Notes under the pieces: model-generated
Database searches by the model: none
What the model saw: the letters and a program-made list of their open reading frames with translations, nothing else
Told to the model about the DNA's origin: nothing
Position numbers and translations under genes: made by a program
Source: Hyphomicrobiales bacterium
Lineage (GTDB): Bacteria > Pseudomonadota > Alphaproteobacteria > Rhizobiales > Rhizobiaceae
NCBI GenBank assembly: GCA_900467685.1
Contig: UBQX01000026.1
Location: 1-64,000, forward strand
Direction of reading: 5' to 3'
DNA: 64,000 nucleotides
Shown here: positions 34,521 to 43,241 of the stretch, piece after piece
Position numbering within the stretch: the stretch's first letter is position 1
How the letters are laid out: each line of letters begins with the position of its first letter

Positions 34521-36095
34521 ATGACCGGATTGAGATCTTACGGGCGGCTGGCACGCGTCGGCTGGGTTCTGGTCCGTGAAGGCGTTGTCGGCGCATTCCC
34601 GTCCGAGGGACTGCCGGCATCCGCTCGCGCGCTGAAGGCCTTTCTGGAGCTTTTTGCGCGTAACCGCGCCCGCGGCAGCGCCCGCTCCGACAATCTTGCC
34701 CGCGCTGTCGAGCGGCTTGGTCCGTCCTATGTGAAGATGGGTCAGTTTCTGGCGACCCGCCCGGATGTGATCGGGCAGGAATTCGCCGCCGATCTCGCGC
34801 TCCTGCAGGATCGCATGGCAACCTTCCCGATGGAGCAGTCGGTCGCGCAGATCGAAGGGTCGCTGGGGCGCAAGGCGGACGATCTGTTCGCGCATCTCTA
34901 TAATCCGGTCGCCGCCGCTTCCGTGGCGCAGGTCCATCCGGCCGAAATCGTGGTCGACGGCGTCGAGCGCAAGGTTGCCGTCAAGGTGATCCGCCCCGGC
35001 GTGCGGCAGCGCTTCGCGGCCGATCTGGAGGCGATGTATCTCGTCTCGCACTGGCAGGAGCGCCTGCTGCCGAAATCCAAGCGCCTGCGCCCCGTCGAAG
35101 TGACGCGCACGCTGGAGCAGACAACGCGGATCGAAATGGATCTGCGGCTGGAAGCGGCCGCACTCTCCGAAATCGCCGAGAACACCAAGAGCGATCCCGG
35201 TTTCCGCGTGCCTGCAGTCGACTGGGAGCGCACGGGCCGCGATGTCGTCACCATGGAATGGATCGACGGCGTCAAGATGTCGGACGTGGCGGGGCTTCGC
35301 GCCGCGGGCCATGATCTCGAGAAGCTTGCCGACACGCTGATCCAGTCGTTCCTGCGCCACACGCTGCGCGACGGCTTCTTCCATGCCGACATGCACCAGG
35401 GCAATCTCTTCGTGGAGGCCGACGGCACCATCGTCGCCGTCGATTTCGGCATCACGGGCCGTCTGGGCCGGAAAGAGCGCAGGTTCCTCGCCGAGATCCT
35501 TTATGGCTTCATCACGCGCGACTATCGCCGCGTGGCGGACGTTCATTTCGAGGCCGGCTATGTGCCGGCTCATCACGATCATGCGAGCTTCGCCCAGGCC
35601 ATCCGCGCCATCGGCGAACCGATCCATGGGCAATCGGCCGAAACCATCTCGATGGCCAAGCTGCTGACGCTGCTTTTCGAGGTCACGGAGCTTTTCGACA
35701 TGGAGACGCGTCCGGAGCTTCTGATGTTGCAGAAGACCATGGTTGTCGTGGAAGGCGTTGCCCGCACCCTCAACCCGCGCTTCAACATGTGGAAGGCCTC
35801 CGAAGAGGTCGTGGGCGATTGGATCCGCGACAATCTCGGGCCGAAGCGTATCGTCGGTGACGTGAAGGAGGCGGTCGGCGCCGCCATCCGCCTTGCCGAG
35901 GCGTTGCCGGAAATTGCGGCGAAGACCGAGAAGTTCCACGCTGAAGTCATGCACATGACCGAGCATGGATTCCGCTTCGACAAGAGCACGGCTGAAGAGA
36001 TCGGCAAGTCAGAGGCGAAGCATTCCCGATGGGGCCGGGTGGCGCTGTGGGTGATTGCGCTGGCGAGTGTCTACATCGCCTTCAAGCTCTCATGA
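34521..36095 (+). CDS. ubiB: Ubiquinone biosynthesis regulatory kinase-like protein UbiB
   Basis: 524 aa from the ATG at 34521, just after the ubiE stop. The atypical-kinase (ADCK/ABC1) motifs are present: YVKMGQFLATRPDVIG, AAASVAQVHPA (Ala-rich loop), VAVKVIRPG (ion-pair Lys), DMHQGNLF and AVDFGITGRLG. The C-terminus has a membrane-anchoring helix (VALWVIALASVYIAF). UbiB proteins have ATPase activity needed for aerobic ubiquinone synthesis. Confidence 0.96.
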   Translation: MTGLRSYGRLARVGWVLVREGVVGAFPSEGLPASARALKAFLELFARNRARGSARSDNLARAVERLGPSYVKMGQFLATRPDVIGQEFAADLALLQDRMATFPMEQSVAQIEGSLGRKADDLFAHLYNPVAAASVAQVHPAEIVVDGVERKVAVKVIRPGVRQRFAADLEAMYLVSHWQERLLPKSKRLRPVEVTRTLEQTTRIEMDLRLEAAALSEIAENTKSDPGFRVPAVDWERTGRDVVTMEWIDGVKMSDVAGLRAAGHDLEKLADTLIQSFLRHTLRDGFFHADMHQGNLFVEADGTIVAVDFGITGRLGRKERRFLAEILYGFITRDYRRVADVHFEAGYVPAHHDHASFAQAIRAIGEPIHGQSAETISMAKLLTLLFEVTELFDMETRPELLMLQKTMVVVEGVARTLNPRFNMWKASEEVVGDWIRDNLGPKRIVGDVKEAVGAAIRLAEALPEIAAKTEKFHAEVMHMTEHGFRFDKSTAEEIGKSEAKHSRWGRVALWVIALASVYIAFKLS

Positions 36096-36124
36096 CAAAC
36101 CTTGCAGATTGCGCGCGCCTGCGC

Positions 36125-36508
36125 TCAATCCGGTAGTTTCATCGTCTCGTTCCGCTTCACCGACGCCGCGATCACCGGCATGAGGAAGGCACTCGCGTAG
36201 TAGAGATAGGCGTCCAGCTTGTAATAGCCATCGATTGGGTGAAGCAGCCGGACGATGAAGAGATAATCGAGCACGATGGCGATCGCCGCCCAGGAAAGGC
36301 CGATCAAAACGCCGTCGGTCAGTGTTCCGACATGCACCCATTTCCATAAGACGAGGCCGGTGACGACAAGGCCGATGGGGGTGATGAACCAGCCGATCAT
36401 TTCGGCCGGCATGATGAAGAAGAACGCGATGCCCAGCAGATAGCCGAACAGCCAAAGTCCAAGGCCGGCGGCGAGGCAGTCCCGCAGATAGAAGCGTGTT
36501 TGATGCAT
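36125..36508 (-). CDS. Small four-helix membrane protein, unknown
   Basis: 127 aa, not recognised. Four hydrophobic segments are visible: about 10-32 (LAAGLGLWLFGYLLGIAFFFI), 37-57, 63-85 and 100-115, with short loops and a charged C-terminus (KRNETMKLPD). It has no signal peptidase site and no catalytic motif. It lies between ubiB (convergent) and rlmN (same direction, 141-bp gap) and probably has its own promoter. Codon use is like the neighbours. Confidence 0.7.
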   Translation of the reverse strand: MHQTRFYLRDCLAAGLGLWLFGYLLGIAFFFIMPAEMIGWFITPIGLVVTGLVLWKWVHVGTLTDGVLIGLSWAAIAIVLDYLFIVRLLHPIDGYYKLDAYLYYASAFLMPVIAASVKRNETMKLPD

Positions 36509-36649
36509 GGCTTGTCCCCAATTGGTCGCGGTCTCGGCACTGGTTCACAAGCGCAAAAAGGCCACCGGACGGCGCCCAGAGCCTTGATATCGATCAATTT
36601 GGGGAATTTTGCGGACTAGGACCGGCCAGTCTACGGCCGATCCGTCGCA

Positions 36650-37876
36650 TCAATCATCCTCGCCATGATTGGCGATCATCATAGCCTGCAATGCAAGCCG
36701 TTCGGTCTTGCGCATGCGCTCCGACTCCGACTTCAGCTGGCCACAAGCGGCGAGGATGTCGCGGCCGCGGGGCGTGCGGATCGGGGATGCATAGCCGGCG
36801 GCGTTGACGAAATCGGCGAAGGCTTCGATCGTTTCCCAGTCGGAACAGTCGTATTTCGTGCCCGGCCAGGGATTGAACGGGATAAGGTTGATCTTGGCGG
36901 GAACGCCCTTGAGGAGTTTCACCAGATCGCGCGCGTCCTCAAGGCTGTCGTTGACGCCCTTCAGCATCACATATTCGAAGGTGATGCGGCGGGCATTCGA
37001 GAGGCCTGGATAGGCGCGGCAAGCGGCCATCAGTTCCTTCAGCGGATACTTCTTGTTGATCGGCACGAGTTCATCGCGCAGCGCGTCATTGGTCGCGTGC
37101 AGCGAGATCGCCAGCATGACGCCGATTTCCTCGCCCGTGCGGTAGATTTCCGGCACGACGCCAGAGGTCGAGAGTGTGACACGGCGACGCGATAGCGACA
37201 GGCCATCGCCATCGGTCGCTATCAGCAGCGCCTTCTTCACCTCGTCGAAATTGTAGAGGGGCTCGCCCATGCCCATCATCACGATATTGGTGATCTTGCG
37301 GTCCGACGAGGGCAGGATGCCGCCCTGTGGCGTCTCGCGGTCGGGGAAGTCGCCCAGCCGGTCGCGGGCCAGCAGAAGCTGCGAGAGGATTTCCTCGGCC
37401 GTCAGGTTGCGCACGAGGCGCTGCGTGCCAGTGTGGCAGAAGGAGCAGGTGAGCGTGCAGCCGACCTGGGAAGAGATGCAGAGCGTGCCGCGGCCTTCTT
37501 CCGGAATATAGACCGTTTCCACCTCGACGGGGCGGCCCGCGCCGCGCGCCGGGAAGCGCAGCAGCCATTTGCGGGTGCCGTCGTTGGAAATCTGTTCTTC
37601 GGCGATTTCCGGGCGCTGGATGGTGAAATGCTCTTTCAGCAGCGCGCGGAGATCCTTGGCGACATTCGTCATGTCGTCGAAATCGGAAATGCCGCGAATG
37701 TAGAGCCAGTGCCAAATCTGGCTGACGCGCATCTTGACCTGACGTTCGGCGACGCCCTTCTCGATGAGGGCGCGGCCAAGTTCTTCGCGCGACAGGCCGA
37801 TCAGCGAGGGCTTTTCGGACAATTCAAAAACGGGCTTCGCCGGGGCTGCCGGCGGGGCAAGATCGAGACTGACCAT
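36650..37876 (-). CDS. rlmN: Dual-specificity RNA methyltransferase RlmN
   Basis: 408 aa from the ATG at 37876, with AAGGAAAAG upstream; the frame is open 16 codons further. Radical-SAM motif CTLTCSFC (CX3CX2C) within [16 protein letters not shown], the [15 protein letters not shown] and STSGVVPEI blocks, and a C-terminal catalytic cysteine in ILAACGQL are all present. It makes m2A at 23S rRNA A2503 and at A37 of some tRNAs through a protein-methyl intermediate. Confidence 0.96.
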   Translation of the reverse strand: MVSLDLAPPAAPAKPVFELSEKPSLIGLSREELGRALIEKGVAERQVKMRVSQIWHWLYIRGISDFDDMTNVAKDLRALLKEHFTIQRPEIAEEQISNDGTRKWLLRFPARGAGRPVEVETVYIPEEGRGTLCISSQVGCTLTCSFCHTGTQRLVRNLTAEEILSQLLLARDRLGDFPDRETPQGGILPSSDRKITNIVMMGMGEPLYNFDEVKKALLIATDGDGLSLSRRRVTLSTSGVVPEIYRTGEEIGVMLAISLHATNDALRDELVPINKKYPLKELMAACRAYPGLSNARRITFEYVMLKGVNDSLEDARDLVKLLKGVPAKINLIPFNPWPGTKYDCSDWETIEAFADFVNAAGYASPIRTPRGRDILAACGQLKSESERMRKTERLALQAMMIANHGEDD

Positions 37877-37980
37877 ATGAGACTTTTCCTTCGCGCGGCA
37901 CGAAACTTGAGGCCAGCGCATCATTTGGGCCGCTCTCTATCATCATTTTGCCGCCACGTCAGCCCCTTCCCCAAAAACGA

Positions 37981-38006
37981 CAAAGCCGGCACGAGGGCCG
38001 GCTTTG
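37981..38006 (-). terminator. Terminator downstream of the IalB-like gene
   Basis: CAAAGCCGGC, loop ACGAGG, GCCGGCTTTG. On the minus strand it is followed by TCGTTTTT. It starts 25 bp after the IalB-family stop and separates that gene from rlmN. Confidence 0.85.
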
Positions 38007-38030
38007 AAAGCATTCATCCGGAGAGGAGGC

Positions 38031-38645
38031 TTACTTGCAGGTTTCGATCTGCTTCAGCGCTGCCGAAATGCCGGAGAGCGAATAGGTGTAGGAGGTCGGC
38101 GTGCCGCGTGCGGAGACGGCGTCGACCTTGAGGCTGTGGCCGGACTTGAGAGCGGCGACCAGCGCGGGCTCTTCTGCGGCGTTTTCGAGCCAGGCCGACT
38201 TGTCCTTGATGAACATCGTGTAGGACTTGGTGTCGACGGTGACCTTGACCTTGGAACCAGCCTTGAGCGCGTAGCCGACCATGACCTGCGGTTCATAGGA
38301 AATGTTCTGGCCGGGGCGCTGGGTGACGAGGAAAAAGTTGTCGCCGTGGTCGAGCTTGGCCGGCGACTTTTCAGCCGGAACGGACAGCACGTAGCAGACC
38401 TTGTTGGCGCCGGACGTGTAGGAATAGGCGCCCCAGGCGTTGAACTGCTGGATGCGGGTCGGACCGGAAGGAGCAGCGGTAGCTTCCTTCTTGGAATCCT
38501 TCTTGCCGGTTTCCTTCTTCTCGGCTGCGGCCTTCTTGACGGGCTTTTCAGCTTCCTTCGCCATTACAGACGTCGCAGAGAGCGTGACTGCCGATGCCGA
38601 TGCCAGGATGATGGAAAGAGCGAGTGCTGTTTTGCCTGCGAACAT
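38031..38645 (-). CDS. Invasion-associated locus B (IalB) family protein
   Basis: 204 aa. Signal peptide about 1-29 (LALSIILASASAVTLSATSVMA). A low-complexity Lys/Glu/Ala linker (30-60) precedes an IalB-type domain: AWGAYSYTSGANKVCYVLSVPAEKSP, NFFLVTQRPGQNISYEPQVMVGY and the SYTMFIKDKSAWLE segment, with a final Cys (QIETCK) likely paired to C84. The family was named from Bartonella but is general in alphaproteobacterial periplasms; an invasion role here should not be assumed. Confidence 0.86.
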   Translation of the reverse strand: MFAGKTALALSIILASASAVTLSATSVMAKEAEKPVKKAAAEKKETGKKDSKKEATAAPSGPTRIQQFNAWGAYSYTSGANKVCYVLSVPAEKSPAKLDHGDNFFLVTQRPGQNISYEPQVMVGYALKAGSKVKVTVDTKSYTMFIKDKSAWLENAAEEPALVAALKSGHSLKVDAVSARGTPTSYTYSLSGISAALKQIETCK

Positions 38646-38931
38646 AACTTCCTACCGATTGTTTCCGTCCATGCGAAAAAGCCGAACAGTGCCGGCCGAT
38701 TATGACGATTTGAATTAATTTAGCTTAATTCGGGTTACCAAACCGTCAACAAGGGGTTGCTTCGCGGCAAAAACGGTCGAGAGCAGCATATTCCACACGG
38801 TCATTCGTGCCGGAATGGCGCGAAGCGCTTCCCTTGCGCTGATGAAAGGCCTTCGAAATCGGGCGACATTGGGGCGGTCTGGCCGCCCCATTCCGTTTTG
38901 CGAGAAAATGGCTCCCGGTCTGCCCCTCGCC
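38646..38931. other. 286-bp intergenic region with one GC-rich hairpin
   Basis: This gap holds the IalB promoter side and the 3' end of the hydrolase gene. It has an AT-rich segment with TTAATTTAGCTTAA (38715-38728) and a hairpin GGGGCGG-TCTGG-CCGCCCC (38871-38889) about 40 bp past the hydrolase stop. The hairpin lacks a T-run, so it is only a possible terminator. No gene is seen. Confidence 0.45.
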
Positions 38932-39933
38932 TCACCGCGTGATCTGCCGATGGACATAGTCGCGGATAAGGTCGGCGGTCGCTGGCTTATTGATCAGACC
39001 CAGATGATCGACGCCGTCGAGGACATGATAATCGCCCTTTGGGTTGGCGGCCGACAAGGTCGGTTCGAACTGGTCGGCGCGAAAGGCCTCATCCTCTTTT
39101 CCTGCCACCAGCAGGAATGGCGGGAGCCTGGCCACGTCGCCGAGGTAATCGCGGCGCGGCGCATAGGAAACGTTGAGCCGCCAGGAATAGGCGGTTGTTG
39201 CCGTCTTGCCCTGCGGACTGTCGAGCACGGCGCGCGGGAAATGGAAGCTCACGACCGTGAGCCCGTCGAGGGCATGGATGCCGAGCCCGTTGAGGATCGA
39301 CAGGCCGATGGCGCGGCGCACCAGAGCCTCGGACCAGCCGCCGGCATTGTCGCGCATGGTCGGTGCGGCATAGTTGAGATAGGGGGAGAGCAGCACCGCG
39401 CCGCTCAGCATGCTGCCATACTGGCCGCCGGCAAAGCGGATGACGAAGCCCCCGCCACTGGAATGGCCGGCGAGGATCAGCTTCTGCCCCGGCTTCAAGA
39501 TCTGCCTGGCCAAAGAGGCTACATCGTCTTCCAGTTGCCCTATGTAGTCGACATCGCCACGGCGTTCGGGCGATGGGCCATGGCCGCGCAGATCTGGGAC
39601 CGCAACCGCGATGTCGCCACTGCCTGCAATCTGGCGAGCCAGCCACTGATAGCTTCCGCCATGCCAGCCGGAGCCGTGAACGAGGATGACGAGCGGTGCA
39701 TTATCAGAATTTGCCGGGATGTAGCGATAGCCGAGCGGTGCGCCGTCTTCTGCCATATAGGTCATCAGTGGCAACTCGACATTCTCGGGCGGCAAGACGG
39801 AAGAGAAGGTGAGCGTCTTGTCGCCGCCCTCACTCACGGAAGGAAACTGTGTGTAGATCAGACCCAGCGCAACGAGAGGGATCGCCGCCAGCACTGCGAT
39901 CGCGACGGTGAGGAGACGGATGACAAGCTTCAT
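38932..39933 (-). CDS. Membrane-anchored alpha/beta hydrolase
   Basis: 333 aa. One N-terminal helix (4-28) serves as signal anchor. The alpha/beta hydrolase core shows the oxyanion region LVILVHGSGWHGGSYQWLARQIA, the nucleophile elbow GHSSGGG, a late acid in VAGKEDEAFR and the His in LDGVDHLGLI. Substrate unknown; monoacylglycerol lipase- or esterase-like activity is plausible. It lies 3 bp after the upstream membrane protein gene, so they are likely co-transcribed. Confidence 0.83.
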   Translation of the reverse strand: MKLVIRLLTVAIAVLAAIPLVALGLIYTQFPSVSEGGDKTLTFSSVLPPENVELPLMTYMAEDGAPLGYRYIPANSDNAPLVILVHGSGWHGGSYQWLARQIAGSGDIAVAVPDLRGHGPSPERRGDVDYIGQLEDDVASLARQILKPGQKLILAGHSSGGGFVIRFAGGQYGSMLSGAVLLSPYLNYAAPTMRDNAGGWSEALVRRAIGLSILNGLGIHALDGLTVVSFHFPRAVLDSPQGKTATTAYSWRLNVSYAPRRDYLGDVARLPPFLLVAGKEDEAFRADQFEPTLSAANPKGDYHVLDGVDHLGLINKPATADLIRDYVHRQITR

Positions 39934-39936
39934 CGC

Positions 39937-40437
39937 TCAGGCCGCCTTTGCGTTGAGGTAGGCAATGGCGCGGCCCATCATGAAGCAGGCGGATGTGGCA
40001 TTCACGAAGCCATAGAGGAAGCGCAGGTTGTCGCTGGCGGCGAGAACAGGATTGATCGCCGAAACAACTGCAATCCCGTAGTTGACGCTGAAGATCGCGA
40101 GGATCAGGCCGAGCGAGAACCATTCGCCTTCGATCAGCAGCCGGCCGGGAGCGATCCGCCGGGCTTTGCTCCCCGGCTTGACGAGCATCAGGAGCCCGAA
40201 TGCGGCAATGATGCCGGCGACCGTGCCTAAAAGGGCCGGCTCGGCAAAACGCCCCATGACGAGGCGAGTGACGGCAATTGCCACGAATGCTGCTGCGGGA
40301 ATGACGATGCGTGCGACGGAAAGCTCGCGGGTCCTGGTGCGCTGAAGGCCGAGATAGATGAGGCCGGCGAGAATGAGCCAGACCCAAAGGGGGGTGTTGG
40401 TGACGATACCGAGGGCATATTGTGTCGCGTATTCCAT
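39937..40437 (-). CDS. Five-helix membrane protein, unknown (DUF6622-like?)
   Basis: 166 aa. An N-terminal NTPLWVWLILAGLIYLGLQRTRTRE helix is followed by four further hydrophobic segments (about 43-60, 67-87, 105-130, 138-160). The N-terminal T-P-L-W-V-W pattern and overall layout recall DUF6622 proteins, but that is from memory and uncertain. No catalytic motif is seen. It is directly upstream of the hydrolase gene (3-bp gap), suggesting a shared role. Confidence 0.7.
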   Translation of the reverse strand: MEYATQYALGIVTNTPLWVWLILAGLIYLGLQRTRTRELSVARIVIPAAAFVAIAVTRLVMGRFAEPALLGTVAGIIAAFGLLMLVKPGSKARRIAPGRLLIEGEWFSLGLILAIFSVNYGIAVVSAINPVLAASDNLRFLYGFVNATSACFMMGRAIAYLNAKAA

Positions 40438-40571
40438 GACGATGGTCCGTTCGTGAGGGTGCTTCGTGACGCAGCCAATCTGCGTTGACCGCAGTCATCG
40501 TCGAACTGCGGCCTTCCCTCAAATGGACATGAATGAAGCGACAGGCATCTTTCGCGAGTGGCAACAAACGT

Positions 40572-40592
40572 CAATTCGCGAAGCGCGAATTG
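40572..40592 (-). terminator. Perfect hairpin after the DUF1232 gene
   Basis: CAATTCGCG-AAG-CGCGAATTG has 9-bp perfect arms and begins 7 bp past the DUF1232 stop. On the minus strand it is followed by ACGTTTGTT, only moderately T-rich. It is probably a terminator, though an operator cannot be excluded. Confidence 0.5.
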
Positions 40593-40599
40593 CGCTAGA

Positions 40600-40977
40600 T
40601 CAGCTTTTCTTGCTGTCTTCCAGCGCGTCGCGGGCCTTGTCGTAGTGCTCGGGCTTCATGTAGGCGCGCACCGAACTGATGGCCATGGTGAGCACGGCGA
40701 GATCGTCCGAGAAGCCCAGGACCGCTATAAAATCCGGCACGATATCGATCGGCGACACGAAATAGGCGAGTGCGGCGAGCAGAATACCGCGCACCCGCGT
40801 GGGCGTTGACGGGTCGAGCACGCAATAATAGGCCGCCACCACGTCCTCACCAAACGGCAGGACGCGCACGGCGCGCTTGAAGGCCGGCCAGAAGCCCTTG
40901 CGGACCTTTTCCGACTGCTTTTCCTGCGTGTCCGGATCGCCCGGCATCAGGATTTCACCATACTTGATGTCGTCCAT
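40600..40977 (-). CDS. DUF1232 (YkvA-like) small membrane protein
   Basis: 125 aa. The DUF1232 hallmark YFVSPIDIVPDFIAVLGFSDDLAVL (about 80-105) is complete, preceded by a helix with basic residues. The family is widespread, membrane-linked and functionally uncharacterised. It is followed by a perfect hairpin and preceded by phhB on the same strand (63-bp gap). Confidence 0.88.
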   Translation of the reverse strand: MDDIKYGEILMPGDPDTQEKQSEKVRKGFWPAFKRAVRVLPFGEDVVAAYYCVLDPSTPTRVRGILLAALAYFVSPIDIVPDFIAVLGFSDDLAVLTMAISSVRAYMKPEHYDKARDALEDSKKS

Positions 40978-41040
40978 GCGAAGCCTCTTGCCGCCCGCCC
41001 AGCGCGGGCAGCCATGATGTAAGGATTGAGGGCGCCGGTT

Positions 41041-41349
41041 TCAAATCCTGTGATGCGCCTCTGCCCGGTCCATTTCCAGCGCCAGCTGGAAATCGAGTTC
41101 GGTGAGCCCACCGGCGGTGTGGGTAGAGAGCGACACCTCGACGGTTGCCCAGGAGTTCTTCCAGTCGGGATGATGATCGAGCTTCTCGGCGATGAGCGCG
41201 CATTCCGTCATGAAGGAGAAGGCTTCGCGGAAATTGGAGAAGCCGAAGGTCTTCGAAATCGCCTTGCCGTCTTCCTCGAGCCGCCAGCCGCCATGCGACT
41301 TCAGCTTCTCTTGCACATCGCTCTCATCGAGCTTAACTCGGTCAACCAT
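41041..41349 (-). CDS. phhB: Pterin-4-alpha-carbinolamine dehydratase
   Basis: 102 aa, the normal size. The PCD/DCoH signature E-K-L-D-H-H-P-D-W is present (ALIAEKLDHHPDWKNSWATVEVSL), along with GGLTELDFQLALEMD at the C-terminus. It recycles the 4a-hydroxy-pterin made by aromatic amino acid hydroxylases; in bacteria lacking phhA it may have another pterin role. It is divergent from the tyrosine phosphatase gene across 39 bp. Confidence 0.94.
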   Translation of the reverse strand: MVDRVKLDESDVQEKLKSHGGWRLEEDGKAISKTFGFSNFREAFSFMTECALIAEKLDHHPDWKNSWATVEVSLSTHTAGGLTELDFQLALEMDRAEAHHRI

Positions 41350-41388
41350 GGTTCACTCCCTGTTTTTCACGTCAATGCGGACAACGCT

Positions 41389-41895
41389 ATGAACAACGTT
41401 TCGGTTCTTTTTGTGTGCCTCGGCAATATCTGCCGTTCGCCTTTGGCGGAGGGCGTGTTCCGCCATGTTGTAAAACAGCAGGGTCTCACAGGTCTTGTTA
41501 CGACGGATTCGGCAGGCACTGGCGGCTGGCATACCGGGGAGGCGCCCGACCGGCGCTCGATTGCTGTCGCTGCCCAATATGGCGTCGATCTTTCGAAGCT
41601 GAAGGCGCGCCAGATCGTCAGGCGCGACTTTCAAACTTTCGACCTCATCCTAGGCATGGATGCCTCGAACGTCACGAATATCCAGCGCATCGCTCCGGAA
41701 GGGACACGCGAGCGGGTCCATCTCTTCTCCAAACTCACGCTGGGAGAAACATGGGACGTTCCCGATCCCTATTACGGCGACGCCTCGGACTTCGAGCGCG
41801 TCTACCACATGATCTCGGAGGGCTGCATGTCCCTGGCCGAAAGGCTGAAATCATCCGACATGTCGGCGAGCGGGAACACTTCCTCGGTCAGATAA
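41389..41895 (+). CDS. Low molecular weight protein-tyrosine phosphatase
   Basis: 168 aa from the ATG at 41389. The P-loop C10-LGNIC-R16-S lies at the N-terminus (VLFVCLGNICRSPLAEGVF), and the general-acid motif D-P-Y-Y is in VPDPYYGDASDFERVYHMI. It dephosphorylates tyrosine or arginine; a lone copy outside a polysaccharide locus has no obvious partner. Its last 31 codons overlap thpR on the opposite strand, and the tail after CMSLAERLKS is unlike typical family ends. Confidence 0.9.
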   Translation: MNNVSVLFVCLGNICRSPLAEGVFRHVVKQQGLTGLVTTDSAGTGGWHTGEAPDRRSIAVAAQYGVDLSKLKARQIVRRDFQTFDLILGMDASNVTNIQRIAPEGTRERVHLFSKLTLGETWDVPDPYYGDASDFERVYHMISEGCMSLAERLKSSDMSASGNTSSVR

Positions 41896-42395
41896 GGACC
41901 GCCGCCCACGGAATCGCGCGACGAGAGCAGCACGAAGCGTGGAACGACAAAGGGCGCGGTGTAGAAGTTCCCGCGCCCTGACAGATAGTGTACGACATCA
42001 TCGACCCGTGACGAGCGAAGCCTCGCCAATGTCACATGCGGCGTAAACTTCCTGGGGTCCGGTGGAAGACCGATCCGCTGGCAGATCCGCTCGATTTCGC
42101 CCTGCAGGGCCGTCATCTCCTCATTGGGAGATACGCCGGCATAGACGGAATGCGGCTTCTTGGAGCCGAAGGATCCTATGCCGGAAAGCTGGAGGGAAAA
42201 TTCGGGGCGGTCGATGCGGTCGAGCCGATCGACGATTTCATCTGCGGTGCGATTATCGACATCCCCGATGAAGCGCAATGTGATGTGATAGTTCTCGACG
42301 TCTATCCATCTGGCTCCGGGGAGACCACCGCGCAACAATGAGAGGCTCATGGCCGCATTGCGCGGAATTTCGAGGGCGGTAAACAGTCTGGGCAT
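41802..42395 (-). CDS. thpR: RNA 2',3'-cyclic phosphodiesterase (2'-5' RNA ligase family)
   Basis: 197 aa. The two HxTx motifs of the 2H phosphoesterase superfamily are both present, HITLRF and HVTLAR, with the RLFTALEIPR N-terminus and the usual spacing. The family opens 2',3'-cyclic phosphates at RNA ends. It converges with the tyrosine phosphatase gene and their coding regions overlap by 94 bp; the family-typical end (EEVFPLAD) occurs before the last about 20 residues, so the tail is probably an extension. Confidence 0.9.
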   Translation of the reverse strand: MPRLFTALEIPRNAAMSLSLLRGGLPGARWIDVENYHITLRFIGDVDNRTADEIVDRLDRIDRPEFSLQLSGIGSFGSKKPHSVYAGVSPNEEMTALQGEIERICQRIGLPPDPRKFTPHVTLARLRSSRVDDVVHYLSGRGNFYTAPFVVPRFVLLSSRDSVGGGPYLTEEVFPLADMSDDFSLSARDMQPSEIMW

Positions 42396-42515
42396 GACGA
42401 GCTCCCCGAATCTATTACTCGAACGATCCTAGCGAATCACGCAATTGCGAAATGCGCAAGACAAAAGGGAAATGCCCTGTGGAACGAATAGTTTCACGCA
42501 AGCGACAATTTTGAC

Positions 42516-43157
42516 TTACTTCGCTGAAATCGATTTCAGAAACGCCTCCGCCGTGGGCAGAAATGCTGCAACTGCGGCGTCCACCCCCTGGGCATTCGGA
42601 TGCATGCCATCGTCGAGTTTCAGTTCGGGCTTGAGCACGTAAGCCTCGACGAACAGGGGGTAAAGCGGCGCATCATATGCCTTGGCGAGATCCGGAAAGA
42701 TCTGGTTGAAGCGCGCGGCATAGTCCGGCCCAAGGTTCGGCGGGGCCTGGATGCCAGCGATGAGGACGGGGATCTTGCGCTCCTTCAGCCGGGCAAGGAT
42801 CGCGTCGAGGTTTTTCTTCGTGTCCTCGGGGGCAAGCCCTCGCAGGGCGTCGTTGGCGCCGAGCTCAAGGATGACGCCATCGGTTCCGTCGGGGATCGAC
42901 CAGTCGGCACGGGCAAGGCCGTCGCCGGTCGTGTCGCCGGAGACGGAGGCGTTGGCAATTGCCACATCGTAACCCTTGGCCTTCAGCGCCACTTCCAGCT
43001 TGGCCGGAAAGGCATCCGCTGCCGGCAGCTGATAACCGGCCATGAGGCTGTCGCCAAAAGCAACCAGCTGCACCGTTTTTGCCGCCGCCTGCGAAGCCCA
43101 GAGCAGCGAGGCTGCAAGCAATATTCCCATCGACGCTTTAAAACGCATCTTCGTCAC
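42516..43157 (-). CDS. tesA: Arylesterase / lysophospholipase TesA-like (SGNH hydrolase)
   Basis: 213 aa. Signal peptide about 1-26 (LLAASLLWASQAAA). SGNH blocks: I VAFGDSLMAGYQL, II NASVSGDTT, III ILELGANDALRG, V DDGMHPNAQG. It is a periplasmic esterase with broad acyl-ester or thioester activity. It is divergent from the ABC pair across 84 bp, the same gene neighbourhood as tesA-ybbA-ybbP in E. coli. Confidence 0.92.
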   Translation of the reverse strand: MTKMRFKASMGILLAASLLWASQAAAKTVQLVAFGDSLMAGYQLPAADAFPAKLEVALKAKGYDVAIANASVSGDTTGDGLARADWSIPDGTDGVILELGANDALRGLAPEDTKKNLDAILARLKERKIPVLIAGIQAPPNLGPDYAARFNQIFPDLAKAYDAPLYPLFVEAYVLKPELKLDDGMHPNAQGVDAAVAAFLPTAEAFLKSISAK

Positions 43158-43241
43158 CCTAAATTGCGTATTGCTTTCCGACCGGCCAGACGCCGACCGA
43201 TTTCCGCAAGACTACGTTGCATTGATATAGGGCAGATTTTC

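Noticed and set aside
38715-38728. TTAA-N6-TTAA resembling a CtrA site
   Set aside because: CtrA boxes have a 7-bp spacer; this has 6, and there is no supporting context.
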